This document shows, one piece after another, positions 1 through 8,638 of a stretch of DNA of 64,000 nucleotides; position 1 is the first letter of the stretch; each line of letters begins with the position of its first letter. Under the pieces are notes generated by a model, which was not told the DNA's origin, searched no databases, and saw nothing but the letters and a program-made list of their open reading frames with translations. The stretch comes from Micromonospora sp. KC213 (GTDB lineage: Bacteria > Actinomycetota > Actinomycetes > Mycobacteriales > Micromonosporaceae): assembly GCF_004348325.1 (NCBI RefSeq), contig NZ_SMKF01000001.1, forward strand, positions 1-64,000, written 5' to 3'. Made by a program: the position numbers and the translations under genes.

Positions 1-34
1 GCCCCCACCTGCACCGCCTCGTAGCCCCGTTCCC

Positions 35-85
35 GATCGAAGCGTCCCCCCGCCAGTGAGAGCTATGTGGGGGGACGCTTCGATC
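35..85. terminator. 17-bp perfect inverted repeat (hairpin)
   Basis: GATCGAAGCGTCCCCCC (35-51) is followed, after 17 bases, by its exact reverse complement (69-85). A GC-rich 17-bp stem without a T-tract is typical of actinomycete transcription terminators. It could also act as an operator for the small gene starting at 220. It probably ends a gene lying left of the window. Confidence 0.6.
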
Positions 86-219
86 ACGCAGTTTCACCCC
101 ACCGCCTCGGCACGGGCCAGGACATTTTGATAACCGTTGGGCATGAACGCGGGTCTTGGCCGCCAGGCCGGTCCCACCGGCACGATGACCATATCGGTCA
201 CCGATCTGGAGGACTTCCT

Positions 220-606
220 GTGTCAGAGCGCTCTGTTTCCCGCGCCCACCTGCTCCGAGCCGCCGGCCTCGGCGTTGCCGGCGCCACCATCTCGGCGGCG
301 GCCACCGGCAGCCCCGCGACCGCGGCGCCCGACCGCCATGAACATCCGAACGTCCGGCTCATCCGCGCGTACTACGAGGCGTATGGTGCCGGCGACCTCA
401 CCGCGCTGCGCCGTTTCCTTGCGCCGAATGTCCGGTGGACGATTCCCGGCCCTCACCCACTGGCCGGCGTCAAGGTCCGCGTCGCGGAGGTCCTGGCACC
501 CTTCGCTCAGCTCGCCCGCGCCGGCTTCCGCTCAGGTGAACACGGCGTTGCGTGCCCGCACCGACTACGACAGGATCACCGCGTGACGATAGGAGATCAC
601 CTATGA
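220..606 (+). pseudogene. NTF2/SnoaL-like secreted protein, truncated remnant
   Basis: A GTG start at 220 has a good ribosome site (GGAGGA, 207-212). The product begins with a Tat- or Sec-like leader (SRAHLLRAAGLGVAGATISA) and then shows a SnoaL/NTF2-type start: NVRLIRAYYEAYGAGDLTALRRF, a WTIPGPHPLAG strand and FAQLARAGF. After about 105 residues the SnoaL pattern stops, and the remaining residues are a low-complexity frame that ends inside the next gene. The second half of the fold (the beta-sheet that closes the cavity) is missing. I read this as an internally deleted gene. A short functional protein is possible but less likely. Confidence 0.5.
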
Positions 607-3377
607 CAAGCTCTCCTCGACATCGACGGGTCCCCATCATCGCCGCCTCGACCGTTTCGGTGCTGGCCCTTGCGCTCGGGCTGCTGGCCCCGTCCGCCGC
701 GGCGGAGCCCACGCACAAAGCGAGGTCGGCGCCGGCGCCGGAAGCCGGGTTGCACGAACTGCGCATGGATGATCCGTCGATCGACTGGCGGGAGATCGTG
801 GTCGACGGCGACGATGTCGAGCGCCGACCGGCCGGCGCGGCGTACAACGTCTTTGGTGGGTTCGGTTCGGTCTCGTGCAACAACACGTCGAACCTGCTGC
901 TGGACTACAAGGAGGAGAACCCGCGCGCCTACTGGAAGATCATGCGGTTGCTCTTCGACCCGGTCGACGGCGCGGGGCTCACGCACATCAAGGTCGAGCT
1001 GGGCTCGGACAGCAACAGCTCGTCCGGAGCCGAGCCGGCGACGAAGCGCAGCGCCGACGAGCCCGCGAACGTGTTGCGCGGCGCCGGTTTCCACTTCATC
1101 GCTGACGCGCTGAGGATCAACCCCGACATCGAGGTCGAGGCGCTGCGCTGGGGCGAGCCTTCGTGGACCGGTAACGACTGGACCAAGCGGTACCAGTGGT
1201 ACAAGGAGACGATCGACGCCGCCCACGACGTGTTCGGCGTCGAGTTCGACTGGATCAGCCCGGCGCAGAACGAGGTCCGGCAGGCCACCTACCAGGCGTC
1301 CGAACTCAACTGGACGGTTCAGTTCGCCAAGTGGCTCCAGCGTGACGCCGCTGCGCCGGACGCACGCTACGACTACTCGCGGATCAAGATCGTCGCGCTC
1401 GACTCCTACCGGGACGGCAACAACGTCGCCGGGCGAATCCTCGCCAACCCGGAAGCACTGGCGCACATCGACGCCCTCGGCTTCCACTACGACATCGTGG
1501 GTGGCCCGAATGTCACCCGGCTGAACAAGGAGTACGGACTGCCGATCCTGTACTCCGAGGGTGTCGCCCCGATGATCGACCCGCAGTACCGCCTCGCCGC
1601 CGATCCGGCCAGGGGTGGCGTCGGGGGCACCGTGTCCGCCGCCGACATCGCCGACCGCTTCATCAACGCCTATCGGTGGAGCGGGGCGGGAAACGACCCG
1701 GCGCACATGACGACGTTCCTCTTCCAGCCCGCCGTCAGCGCCATGTACGAAGGCACCCAGTACTCCCCCAAGCACCTCATCCGCGCGTCCGACCCATGGT
1801 CCGGGTACTGGGAGGGCGACGTCGGACTCGTCACCGTGCGTCACTTCCACCAGTTCATCGGCCGTGGCTGGGAGTACATCGAAAGCGCCACCGGTGGCGA
1901 CGGCACCAAGGGCGACGGCGGCACCAACGTCGACACCTCCACCCGTACCGTCCTGACGGCGCGTACGCCTGCCGGCCGCAAGGGCGCTGCGCAGTGGACT
2001 CAGGTGCACGCCAACAACACCCGGACCGACCGGTACTTCGAGGTCAAGGTGGCGGACCTCGGCAGGCGAGGTCGTCCGCTGCACGTCTGGCAGACGCGCG
2101 GCCCGGACGCTGGCGAGTCGTACGACGCCAACTACTTCCAGAACATCGGCTACCACGCGCCGGTGCGCACGGAGGTGATCGGCGGCGTCGAACACGACGT
2201 GTACCGCGTGCGGGTGCCGGCGTACTCCATCATCACCCTGTCGACGCTGCCGCGGGGCGTTCACGGCACCACGGCGGCATACCGGCCGGGCGACTTCGCA
2301 CCGCGGGCGCGGGACGAGATCCTCACCTTGCCCTACCGCGACAACTTCGAGTACGACGACTACCCGACCACCGTGGTCGGCGGCCGTCGGATGAGCTACC
2401 TCGAGCGCCGCGCCGGCACCCCCCGCTACACGGCCGACCAGGACGGCGCGTTCGAGGTGGTCGCCTCCGGCGACCGCCGTCATCGCCACGTGTTGCAGCA
2501 GCAGAACCACGCCGACAACCGGGGCTACCTGTGGAACGTGTGGGGCGACGGCCGGCAGAACGTGCCGTCGACGGCCGCGCCGTCGACGGTGCTCGGCGAC
2601 CACCGGTGGGCCGACTACACCGCGACGATCGACTTCCGGCTCGACCTCGTCGACCGGGACACGACGCTGGCGAACTTCGCCGGCCTCGGCGTGCGGCAGG
2701 TCTACGCCCGCGGCGGCGACCAGGCCACCTACGCCGCCCGCGTCCATGAGGACGGCCGCTGGGAGTTGCGCAAACTCGACACCGTCGTCGCCTCGGGCAC
2801 CGTGGCCACGTTCGACGCCCGAGCGTGGCACACGCTCTCCGTCGAGGCTCGCGGGAACGTCATCACCGCGACGCTCGACGGTGACCGGCTCACCTCGTAC
2901 GTCGACACCTCGGTCAACCCGGTGCTGGCCGGGCGGGTGGCACTGGTGAGCGGGTACTACAACACCCGGTACGACAACCTCGCGGTCACGCCGATCAAGG
3001 GCCATGCCTGGAAGTCGGAAAAGCTCGATGACGCCGACGCCCGCATCGCCTACCCTGACGGGTTCTCCTTCCACCAGGTCGGGTTCGCGCACTTCAACCG
3101 CACCCAGCATGGGCTGGCGGCCGGGCAGTCGCTGGCGCTCGATTTCACCGGCACCGGGCTGAACCTGTTCGGGGCCACCGGCCCGGCCACCCTCGAGGTA
3201 CGCATCGACAACCAGGCGCCCCGAACTGAGCAGGTCGGGAGCGTCGGCACGAGGCAGACCTCGTACTGGCTGCGCGGCCTGCCGCAACGCCACCACAGAA
3301 TCACGGTACGCGTCCTCAGCGGGACCTTCACGCTTGACGGCATAGACGTCGTGGGTCGCGGAGCACGCGTGCGCTAG
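603..3377 (+). CDS. Secreted GH59-type (galactocerebrosidase-like) glycoside hydrolase
   Basis: The ATG at 603 is preceded by AGGAG (591-595) at ideal spacing. A Sec signal (VPIIAASTVSVLALALGLL, then APSAAA) predicts export. The catalytic region shows GGFGSVSCNNTSNLLLDY, THIKVELGSDSNS, EALRWGEPSWTG, a WISPAQNE segment likely to carry the acid/base Glu, and ILYSEG, likely the nucleophile region. This order matches the GH59 galactosylceramidase family. A LamG/concanavalin-like domain follows (about residues 590-800), and a C-terminal beta-domain is similar to carbohydrate-binding folds. At 924 residues it is longer than mammalian GALC. The natural substrate is unknown; a beta-galactoside of plant or animal origin is plausible. 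Confidence is high for glycosidase and moderate for the family. Confidence 0.8.
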   Translation: MTSSPRHRRVPIIAASTVSVLALALGLLAPSAAAEPTHKARSAPAPEAGLHELRMDDPSIDWREIVVDGDDVERRPAGAAYNVFGGFGSVSCNNTSNLLLDYKEENPRAYWKIMRLLFDPVDGAGLTHIKVELGSDSNSSSGAEPATKRSADEPANVLRGAGFHFIADALRINPDIEVEALRWGEPSWTGNDWTKRYQWYKETIDAAHDVFGVEFDWISPAQNEVRQATYQASELNWTVQFAKWLQRDAAAPDARYDYSRIKIVALDSYRDGNNVAGRILANPEALAHIDALGFHYDIVGGPNVTRLNKEYGLPILYSEGVAPMIDPQYRLAADPARGGVGGTVSAADIADRFINAYRWSGAGNDPAHMTTFLFQPAVSAMYEGTQYSPKHLIRASDPWSGYWEGDVGLVTVRHFHQFIGRGWEYIESATGGDGTKGDGGTNVDTSTRTVLTARTPAGRKGAAQWTQVHANNTRTDRYFEVKVADLGRRGRPLHVWQTRGPDAGESYDANYFQNIGYHAPVRTEVIGGVEHDVYRVRVPAYSIITLSTLPRGVHGTTAAYRPGDFAPRARDEILTLPYRDNFEYDDYPTTVVGGRRMSYLERRAGTPRYTADQDGAFEVVASGDRRHRHVLQQQNHADNRGYLWNVWGDGRQNVPSTAAPSTVLGDHRWADYTATIDFRLDLVDRDTTLANFAGLGVRQVYARGGDQATYAARVHEDGRWELRKLDTVVASGTVATFDARAWHTLSVEARGNVITATLDGDRLTSYVDTSVNPVLAGRVALVSGYYNTRYDNLAVTPIKGHAWKSEKLDDADARIAYPDGFSFHQVGFAHFNRTQHGLAAGQSLALDFTGTGLNLFGATGPATLEVRIDNQAPRTEQVGSVGTRQTSYWLRGLPQRHHRITVRVLSGTFTLDGIDVVGRGARVR

Positions 3378-3443
3378 GACCTACGTCGAGTCGGCGGCGG
3401 TGCTTGAGCCGGCGTGACCGCTCGACGTCGGAGGTCGAGATAT

Positions 3444-3502
3444 GGCGAGGTCTCCGGTGGATGGTTCAGCGAGCAGCAGAACCTGACACCGGAGACCTCG
3501 CC
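3444..3502. terminator. Bidirectional terminator between convergent genes
   Basis: GGCGAGGTCTCCGGTG (3444-3459) and its exact reverse complement CACCGGAGACCTCGCC (3487-3502) are separated by 27 bases. The repeat lies between the end of the plus-strand glycosidase (3377) and the end of the minus-strand lectin gene (3514). This is the expected place for a shared terminator. Confidence 0.65.
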
Positions 3503-3513
3503 GGCTGTGTTGA

Positions 3514-4026
3514 TCAGACAGCCCGGCGCGCGAAGCGTTGGTTGGAGCTGCCGGTGTAGGTCCACTGGGAGATCCGGGCTCCGTCGGCGCTGGATGCCTC
3601 CCACACGTCCATGGCCAGGCCGGACTGCCGGTTGGTGAGACTGACCGTGCCGTCTGCGTGGTCGACGATGCGCCACTGCTGACTGGCGGAGGTGCTGGTG
3701 GGCTGCTGGGTGATGGTGGCGCCGGTGCTGTCACTGGCTGCCTGGAGCAGCAGGCCGCTGTGCCGGGCCCTGATCCGGACGTGGCCGTCGCCGGCGTCGA
3801 CGAACTCGAACTGCTGGTTGGTCCCGCTGCCGACGGTCCACTGAATGAGACGCGCTCCGGGTGCGGTGGATCGCGCGTCGATGTCGAACGCCTTGCCGCT
3901 GTGCTGGGCCACCAGGTTGTAGTAGCTCGTACCCGGATTGCCGCCACCTGCGACGAATTCCCAGCGGGTGCCGGAGCCGCCCGCGTCGGCGGGCAGACGG
4001 TCACGGGCGGCGGTGTCGTCGTCCAT
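3514..4026 (-). CDS. Ricin-type beta-trefoil lectin (CBM13-like) module
   Basis: The 170-residue product is almost entirely a ricin-B beta-trefoil: repeated QHSGKAFDI, RHSGLLLQA and RQSGLAMDV units, each followed by a QQW/QQF/NQR(F) motif. Such modules bind galactose or xylan-type sugars, normally as the C-terminal tail of a secreted enzyme. It has no signal peptide. It lies in the same reading frame as the truncated hydrolase upstream, separated by one stop codon (4030-4032) and one further codon. It is therefore probably the detached C-terminal half of a former hydrolase-lectin protein. Translation from the ATG at 4026 is possible but there is no convincing ribosome site. Confidence 0.6.
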   Translation of the reverse strand: MDDDTAARDRLPADAGGSGTRWEFVAGGGNPGTSYYNLVAQHSGKAFDIDARSTAPGARLIQWTVGSGTNQQFEFVDAGDGHVRIRARHSGLLLQAASDSTGATITQQPTSTSASQQWRIVDHADGTVSLTNRQSGLAMDVWEASSADGARISQWTYTGSSNQRFARRAV

Positions 4027-4029
4027 GGT

Positions 4030-4587
4030 TCAGCGCGCCCAGTCGACAGCGGTGTTGGGGAATCGCCTGTCGCTCCAGAAGCTGGTGTGGCTGCCGCCGA
4101 CGAAGGTGAGGAATGCCTTGGGCGCGGGCATCTGCGAGTACGCCTGCCGGGCGGACGAGTACTGCGTGGTCGAGTCCCGGTCGCCGTGGACGAACAGGAC
4201 CTTTGCCCTGACCGAGCTGGCGGGGCTGCCCATGTCGACACAGGACTGCGGGTTGGCGGAGATGATCCGGCTGTCGGGCCAGGAGGTGAGCAGGCCGTGG
4301 GTGATCATGAAGTTGTAGACGGGGAAGACCCCATCGGCGACGGGGGCGTTGGTGACGGGGTTGCCGCCGGGGGTGCCGGTGGCCGGGTAGTAGACGTAGG
4401 TGGTCAGTGTGCGGCTGCCCCGCCGCCAGTCGTAGCGGCGCACGCCCACGGCGAACGGGGTGGTCGGCGCCGTTCCCAGAGGGTTGACGGGAGCGGTGTG
4501 TCCCTGCCCGGAACCGAGCAGGGACACGCCCGCGCCCGCCGCTGCGGCAGCGCTGAGCCGGAGAAGGGTTCGTCGTTGCATCGGCAC
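4030..4587 (-). pseudogene. Secreted alpha/beta hydrolase (lipase/PAF-acetylhydrolase type), internally deleted
   Basis: It starts with a twin-arginine leader (MQRRTLLRLSAAAAAGAG). The N-terminal strand region is recognisable (VGVRRYDWRRGSRTLTTYVYYPATG, VADGVFPVYNF), as is the C-terminal part with the acid and His region (VRAKVLFVHGDRDSTTQYSSA, FVGGSHTSFW). The central 100 or so residues, which carry the GxSxG nucleophile elbow in this family, are absent: the sequence jumps from ITHGLLTSWPDSR straight to the C-terminal strand. At 185 residues it is far shorter than the usual 280-320. A catalytic protein is unlikely. The stop at 4030 also separates it from an in-frame lectin module. Confidence 0.6.
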
Positions 4588-5066
4588 GTGCCTCCTTACG
4601 TGATGTGGTGATGGTTCATGCAGGTCGGCCGTTCCCCGACGGACGGTGGCGGGGAGTCAACACGCCGGAACCGTAGGTGGTGAAGATCCATTGGATGCGA
4701 CACCTCTGTAACGTTTCAAGTCAGCTGCGCCGAAACGCCATGGCGGATCTCGATGCAAAAAACCCCGTCACCGCCCCGGCTGGCGGATGCCGCTGCCCAC
4801 ACCTCTGGCCTTGCCGGGCACCCGTCGATCAGGCGTATCACACAGTTTGTCCTGCATGCGCCACCCCTTCAATCGACGACTGTCAACATTTGTGCGTTTG
4901 CCCGCTGCTTCTACCCACGACCAACGTCGCTGACCGGACCGCTGCCCTGGGCGCGGCGGTCCGGCGTACTCCGGGCGGGTGTCCCGGCTCCTGTTTCCGC
5001 CCTCACGCCCCTGGCGCCGGTCTAGCCTCTGGTCCAGGGGTATCGGACGTGAACGGAAGGGCCGGC
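4588..5066. other. Divergent intergenic region
   Basis: This 479-base stretch separates the minus-strand hydrolase from the plus-strand GH15 gene and must hold both promoters. A partly palindromic TAACGTTTCAAG at about 4709-4720 resembles half of a LacI-family operator but is not convincing. An open frame reaches back to 4677 upstream of the GH15 gene, but its residues are not conserved-looking. Confidence 0.4.
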
Positions 5067-6905
5067 ATGGAGGACTATCCGGCCATCGAGGACCACGGTC
5101 TCATCGGTGACCTGCAGACCGCGGCCCTGATCACCCGCAACGGCACCATCGACTGGTTCTGCGCTCCACGGTTCGACTCGCCGAGCATTTTCGGCGCCCT
5201 GTTGGACCGGACCCGCGGCGGTTACTTCTCCCTGGTGCCGGACGCCGTGCAGTACGTGAGCAAGCAGCTCTACCTGCCCGACACGCCGATTCTGATCACC
5301 CGCTTCATCAGCGCCGACGGAGTCGGTGAGATCGTCGACTTCATGCCGGTCACCGGCGAGCGGGCGACCGACCGGCACCGCCTGGTGCGAACCATCAACA
5401 TGGTCCGGGGCGACATGCGCTTCCGCACCGCCTGCCGCCCCCGGTTCAACTACGGCCGCGAGCAGCACGAACTCCACATCCAGCCCGAGGGGGCCGTCTT
5501 CCGCGCGCCGTCGGCCACTCTCACCCTGCATCTGTCGCACCCCGACGGGCGGCTGATCCCGGTCGAGAACCTGGAGAACCGCAACGGGGACCTGGTCGCC
5601 TCGACCACCATGCACGAGGGCGACACCGGCGCGATCATTATGGAGACGGCCGCGCCGGACGGCCCGCGGGGCGTCCCGTACGCCGAGGTACAGGCGCTGT
5701 TCGAACAGACGCGGGACTACTGGCGCCAGTGGCTCGACCGCTCCCGGTACACGGGGCGGTGGCGGGAGATGGTCGAGCGGTCCGCGATGACGTTGAAGCT
5801 CATGACGTACGCGCCGACCGGCGCGATGATCGCCGCACCCACCGCCTCACTCCCCGAGGAGTTGGGTGGCACCCGCAACTGGGACTACCGCTACACCTGG
5901 ATCCGCGACACGTCCTTCTCGGTGCGGGCCCTGCTCGGGCTGGGCTTCACCGAGGAGGCCGCCCGGTACACGAACTGGCTCGACGAGCGCATCCGGGAGG
6001 CCGGCAACAACGCCGTGCCCCTGAAGATCATGTATCGGGTGGACGGCTCGTCCGACCTGCACGAGGAGATCCTCCCCCATCTGGAGGGGTACCGCGGGTC
6101 GGGCCCGGTCCGGATCGGCAACGGCGCGGCCGACCAGCTCCAGCTCGACATCCACGGCGAGGCCCTGGACGCCATGCTCCTCGCCGACGAGCAGGGCATC
6201 CGCGCCTCCCACCAGGTGTGGCGGAGCACCGTCCGGTTGGTCGACTGGCTCTGCGACAACTGGGACCAGCCCGACGCGGGCATCTGGGAGAGCCGCAGCC
6301 ACCCCCGCGACTACACCTTCGGGCGGCTCATGTCGTGGGTGGCGTTCGACCGGGCGATCCGTCTCGCCGACCGCCACGGCCGCCCCGGCGACGTCAGCCG
6401 CTGGGTCCACCACCGCGACGCCACCTACAACCAAATCATGGCCAGGGGCTACGACTGGAACCGCCGATCCTTCGTCCAGGCATACGGCGAGAGCGTCCTC
6501 GACGCCTCGCTGCTCATCATGCCGTCAGTCGGGTTCGTCACGCCGAACGACCCGCTGTGGCAGTCGACCCTACGCGCCATCGACAAGGACCTCGTCTCCG
6601 ACAGCCTGGTCCACCGGTACAAGCCATCGGAGGCCCCGGACGGACTGCCCGGCGACGAGGGCACCTTCAACATGTGCACCTTCTGGTACGTGGCCGCCCT
6701 CGCCTGTTCCGGGCGGCTGGAGGACGCCCGTCTCACCTTCGAGAAGATGTTCACGTTCAGCAACCACCTGCGCCTGTACGCCGAGGAAATCGCCCTCACC
6801 GGTCAGCAGATCGGCAACTTCCCGCAGGCGTTCAGCCACCTCTCCCTCATCACCACGGCCGTCACGCTCGACGAACTGCTCGACGCCGAGGGCCGACGAC
6901 GGTAG
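5067..6905 (+). CDS. Glycoside hydrolase family 15 protein (trehalase/glucoamylase-like)
   Basis: Start ATG 5067 (MEDYPAIEDHGLIGDLQTAAL) is chosen for the GGAAGG ribosome site 6 bases upstream and because GH15 proteins of this type begin exactly here. The 612-residue length is typical. Motifs seen: RNGTIDWFCAPRFDSPSIFGALLD, then WDYRYTWIRDTSF in the (alpha/alpha)6 barrel, NGAADQLQLDIHGEALDA with a likely catalytic Glu, and DEGTFNMCTFWYVAALACSGR near the end, which holds the second acidic residue. No signal peptide, so cytosolic. Actinobacterial members are often trehalases or act on alpha-1,4-glucans; the sequence does not decide which. Confidence 0.85.
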   Translation: MEDYPAIEDHGLIGDLQTAALITRNGTIDWFCAPRFDSPSIFGALLDRTRGGYFSLVPDAVQYVSKQLYLPDTPILITRFISADGVGEIVDFMPVTGERATDRHRLVRTINMVRGDMRFRTACRPRFNYGREQHELHIQPEGAVFRAPSATLTLHLSHPDGRLIPVENLENRNGDLVASTTMHEGDTGAIIMETAAPDGPRGVPYAEVQALFEQTRDYWRQWLDRSRYTGRWREMVERSAMTLKLMTYAPTGAMIAAPTASLPEELGGTRNWDYRYTWIRDTSFSVRALLGLGFTEEAARYTNWLDERIREAGNNAVPLKIMYRVDGSSDLHEEILPHLEGYRGSGPVRIGNGAADQLQLDIHGEALDAMLLADEQGIRASHQVWRSTVRLVDWLCDNWDQPDAGIWESRSHPRDYTFGRLMSWVAFDRAIRLADRHGRPGDVSRWVHHRDATYNQIMARGYDWNRRSFVQAYGESVLDASLLIMPSVGFVTPNDPLWQSTLRAIDKDLVSDSLVHRYKPSEAPDGLPGDEGTFNMCTFWYVAALACSGRLEDARLTFEKMFTFSNHLRLYAEEIALTGQQIGNFPQAFSHLSLITTAVTLDELLDAEGRRR

Positions 6906-6936
6906 GCCGGGCTGCCGGGCCTGTCGGGGCGACGCC

Positions 6937-7851
6937 TCAGGTGACCACCGGCCCGCGGTGGACCCACCGGGCCAGGTCCGGTTCGAAGAGTTCGTGGACG
7001 CGCCTTTCGTAGCGCCGCAGGTCGTCGGAGTCGAGCAGATCACGCCACTGGCCGCTGGTGCCCCGATGGAAGAAGCGGTGCGGCTCCCGCCACAGCGTGA
7101 TCTCCGGCGCCAGCTCGTCCGCGCGGGTGCGCATCGCGTCGAAGCTCGCGGCGTTCAGCAGTTCCGGCCACCGCTGCTCAGGAACCTCGATGCCAAGGCG
7201 GGCCGCGAGCCCGCGCATCTGCCCTTGAAGATCGGCCTTCAAGTCGTCGTAGTGAAGCAACAGGACATTCGGCTCGTCCCTCGCCTGCCAGAACGTGGAC
7301 AGGTGATGGCACAGCGCCGGAAGGCCGATCAACGTGTCGTCGTTGTCGATCCACGCCCAGAACCGGTCACGCGCCGACGCCGACCGCTCCGGCACCCCGG
7401 TGGGCGCCGAGGGGTCAAGATCATCGAGGCCAACGGCGGCCGCACGCATCGCCATCGCCACATCGAGATCGGCGTTCTCGCTGTGGTTGTCCCAGGAGAT
7501 CGCGACGTCTCGCGGGTCCCGGGCCACGCAGATGTAGGTCACCCGGTCGTCGAAGGGCAGGCCGTCGAGGGGCGTGTGGGTCTTCATGAAGCGTCGGTGC
7601 GGCTGCGCTTCCAGATCGGCCAGCACGTCGTCGAGGCGGTGGGTCAGCGCATCGGGCCAGCGGGATATGGCATCCAGGGCACGAGGAAGTTCGGGTGTCT
7701 GGAAAATCAGCAGAGCGCAGATCATCTGCGTCCACGTCGTACCGCATTTCGGCGGTGAAGAGATCACGATGTCTCCGGCACGGAACGGAACATGGTCCCA
7801 TCGCTCGGTATCCATCAATATAGTTCGATACCTCGTCACGGGTGACCGCAC
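6937..7851 (-). CDS. PAPS-dependent sulfotransferase
   Basis: The 5'-phosphosulfate loop is clear (VISSPPKCGTTWTQM), as is the 3'-phosphate loop (ICVARDPRDVAISWDNHS). The C-terminal part carries RFFHRGTSGQWRDLL, matching the RKGxxGDWK-type PAPS-contact region of cytosolic sulfotransferases. It transfers sulfate from PAPS to a hydroxyl or amine of a small acceptor. GTG at 7851 is taken as start because a purine-rich GAGGCGAGG precedes it; GTG 7839 is the alternative. It is a single gene, convergent with the GH15 gene; nothing nearby identifies its acceptor. Confidence 0.85.
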   Translation of the reverse strand: MRSPVTRYRTILMDTERWDHVPFRAGDIVISSPPKCGTTWTQMICALLIFQTPELPRALDAISRWPDALTHRLDDVLADLEAQPHRRFMKTHTPLDGLPFDDRVTYICVARDPRDVAISWDNHSENADLDVAMAMRAAAVGLDDLDPSAPTGVPERSASARDRFWAWIDNDDTLIGLPALCHHLSTFWQARDEPNVLLLHYDDLKADLQGQMRGLAARLGIEVPEQRWPELLNAASFDAMRTRADELAPEITLWREPHRFFHRGTSGQWRDLLDSDDLRRYERRVHELFEPDLARWVHRGPVVT

Positions 7852-8017
7852 CGCGCACCTCGCCTCAGCACCGGAATTAATCAACAGCCAGGAATGTACC
7901 GGGGCGCTGGCTGTCAGACAACGAGCCCTCGGGACAGTACTCGAACGACGAGGTGGCCAGAGGGTATCCGTCGACCACCCGGCAGATCGTCGGGTCGGCA
8001 CCCTGCGGCTCGGACGG

Positions 8018-8509
8018 TCACAAAGGACCCAGCACTACGTCGGGGTCGGTGCCCAGTGCCAGTGTCTCCAGAACTGTCAGCAGCTGGCGTTCCTCGTACC
8101 TGAAGTGCGATTCCATGATCGCCGCCACGCCCTCCACGTGCTGGTGCAGTTCCGGCGGCGGGGCGGCCCGGGCTACCGCCTCCTGCAGTCCGAGCAACAG
8201 GTGAGCGATCATCGAGTGGTCCTGCCGTAGGTAGTACAGCGTGTCGCGCAGCCACGGGTACTGCTCGGCGATCGCCGGAAAGAGGTGACGGTCCTCGCCC
8301 TCGTGGTGAGCCGTGAGCGCGATGCAGAACCCGTGGCAGAACAACAGCAGATCCCTGGTCGCCGGCTCAACCGGCTCGCCGGCGGCGAGGGCCTGCCGGG
8401 TCACGGTCAGTGCTTCGCGCAGTCTGTCGTGGACGCCGCGCAGCTCTCGGCTCCAGGCAACCAGCCTGGTCTTCTCGCCCTCACCCACGGGTGGAGGGCG
8501 AAGGGACAA
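8018..8509 (-). CDS. Hemerythrin HHE-domain protein
   Basis: A 163-residue four-helix protein with the metal-ligand pattern of hemerythrin-like HHE domains: ELRGVHDRLRE, ALTAHHEGEDRHLFPAI, LRQDHSMIAHLLLGLQEAV and MESHFRYEERQLL. The His and Glu residues in these motifs are the expected di-iron ligands. Such proteins bind iron or oxygen and are linked to oxidative or nitrosative stress. No partner gene identifies the exact role. Confidence 0.85.
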   Translation of the reverse strand: MSLRPPPVGEGEKTRLVAWSRELRGVHDRLREALTVTRQALAAGEPVEPATRDLLLFCHGFCIALTAHHEGEDRHLFPAIAEQYPWLRDTLYYLRQDHSMIAHLLLGLQEAVARAAPPPELHQHVEGVAAIMESHFRYEERQLLTVLETLALGTDPDVVLGPL

Positions 8510-8638
8510 CGATCATCATCGTCGTGCATCCTTCGGTCCGGCGCCTCCATGCCTGGCACGGTCTGCCATCGGCACGCGACGCTGTGGCCCAGCCTAGCGC
8601 TGAGCCGCGATCATCGGAAGCGAGAAGGCGACGGCGGC

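Noticed and set aside
597-3296. 899-residue open frame on the minus strand opposite the GH59 gene
   Set aside because: It is the antisense shadow of a strongly coding high-GC gene. The translation is low-complexity (R, G, V, H rich) and shows no motif.
4707-4720. LacI-like operator TGTAACGTTTCAAG before the secreted hydrolase
   Set aside because: Only a single, imperfect palindrome with no second copy and no regulator gene nearby.
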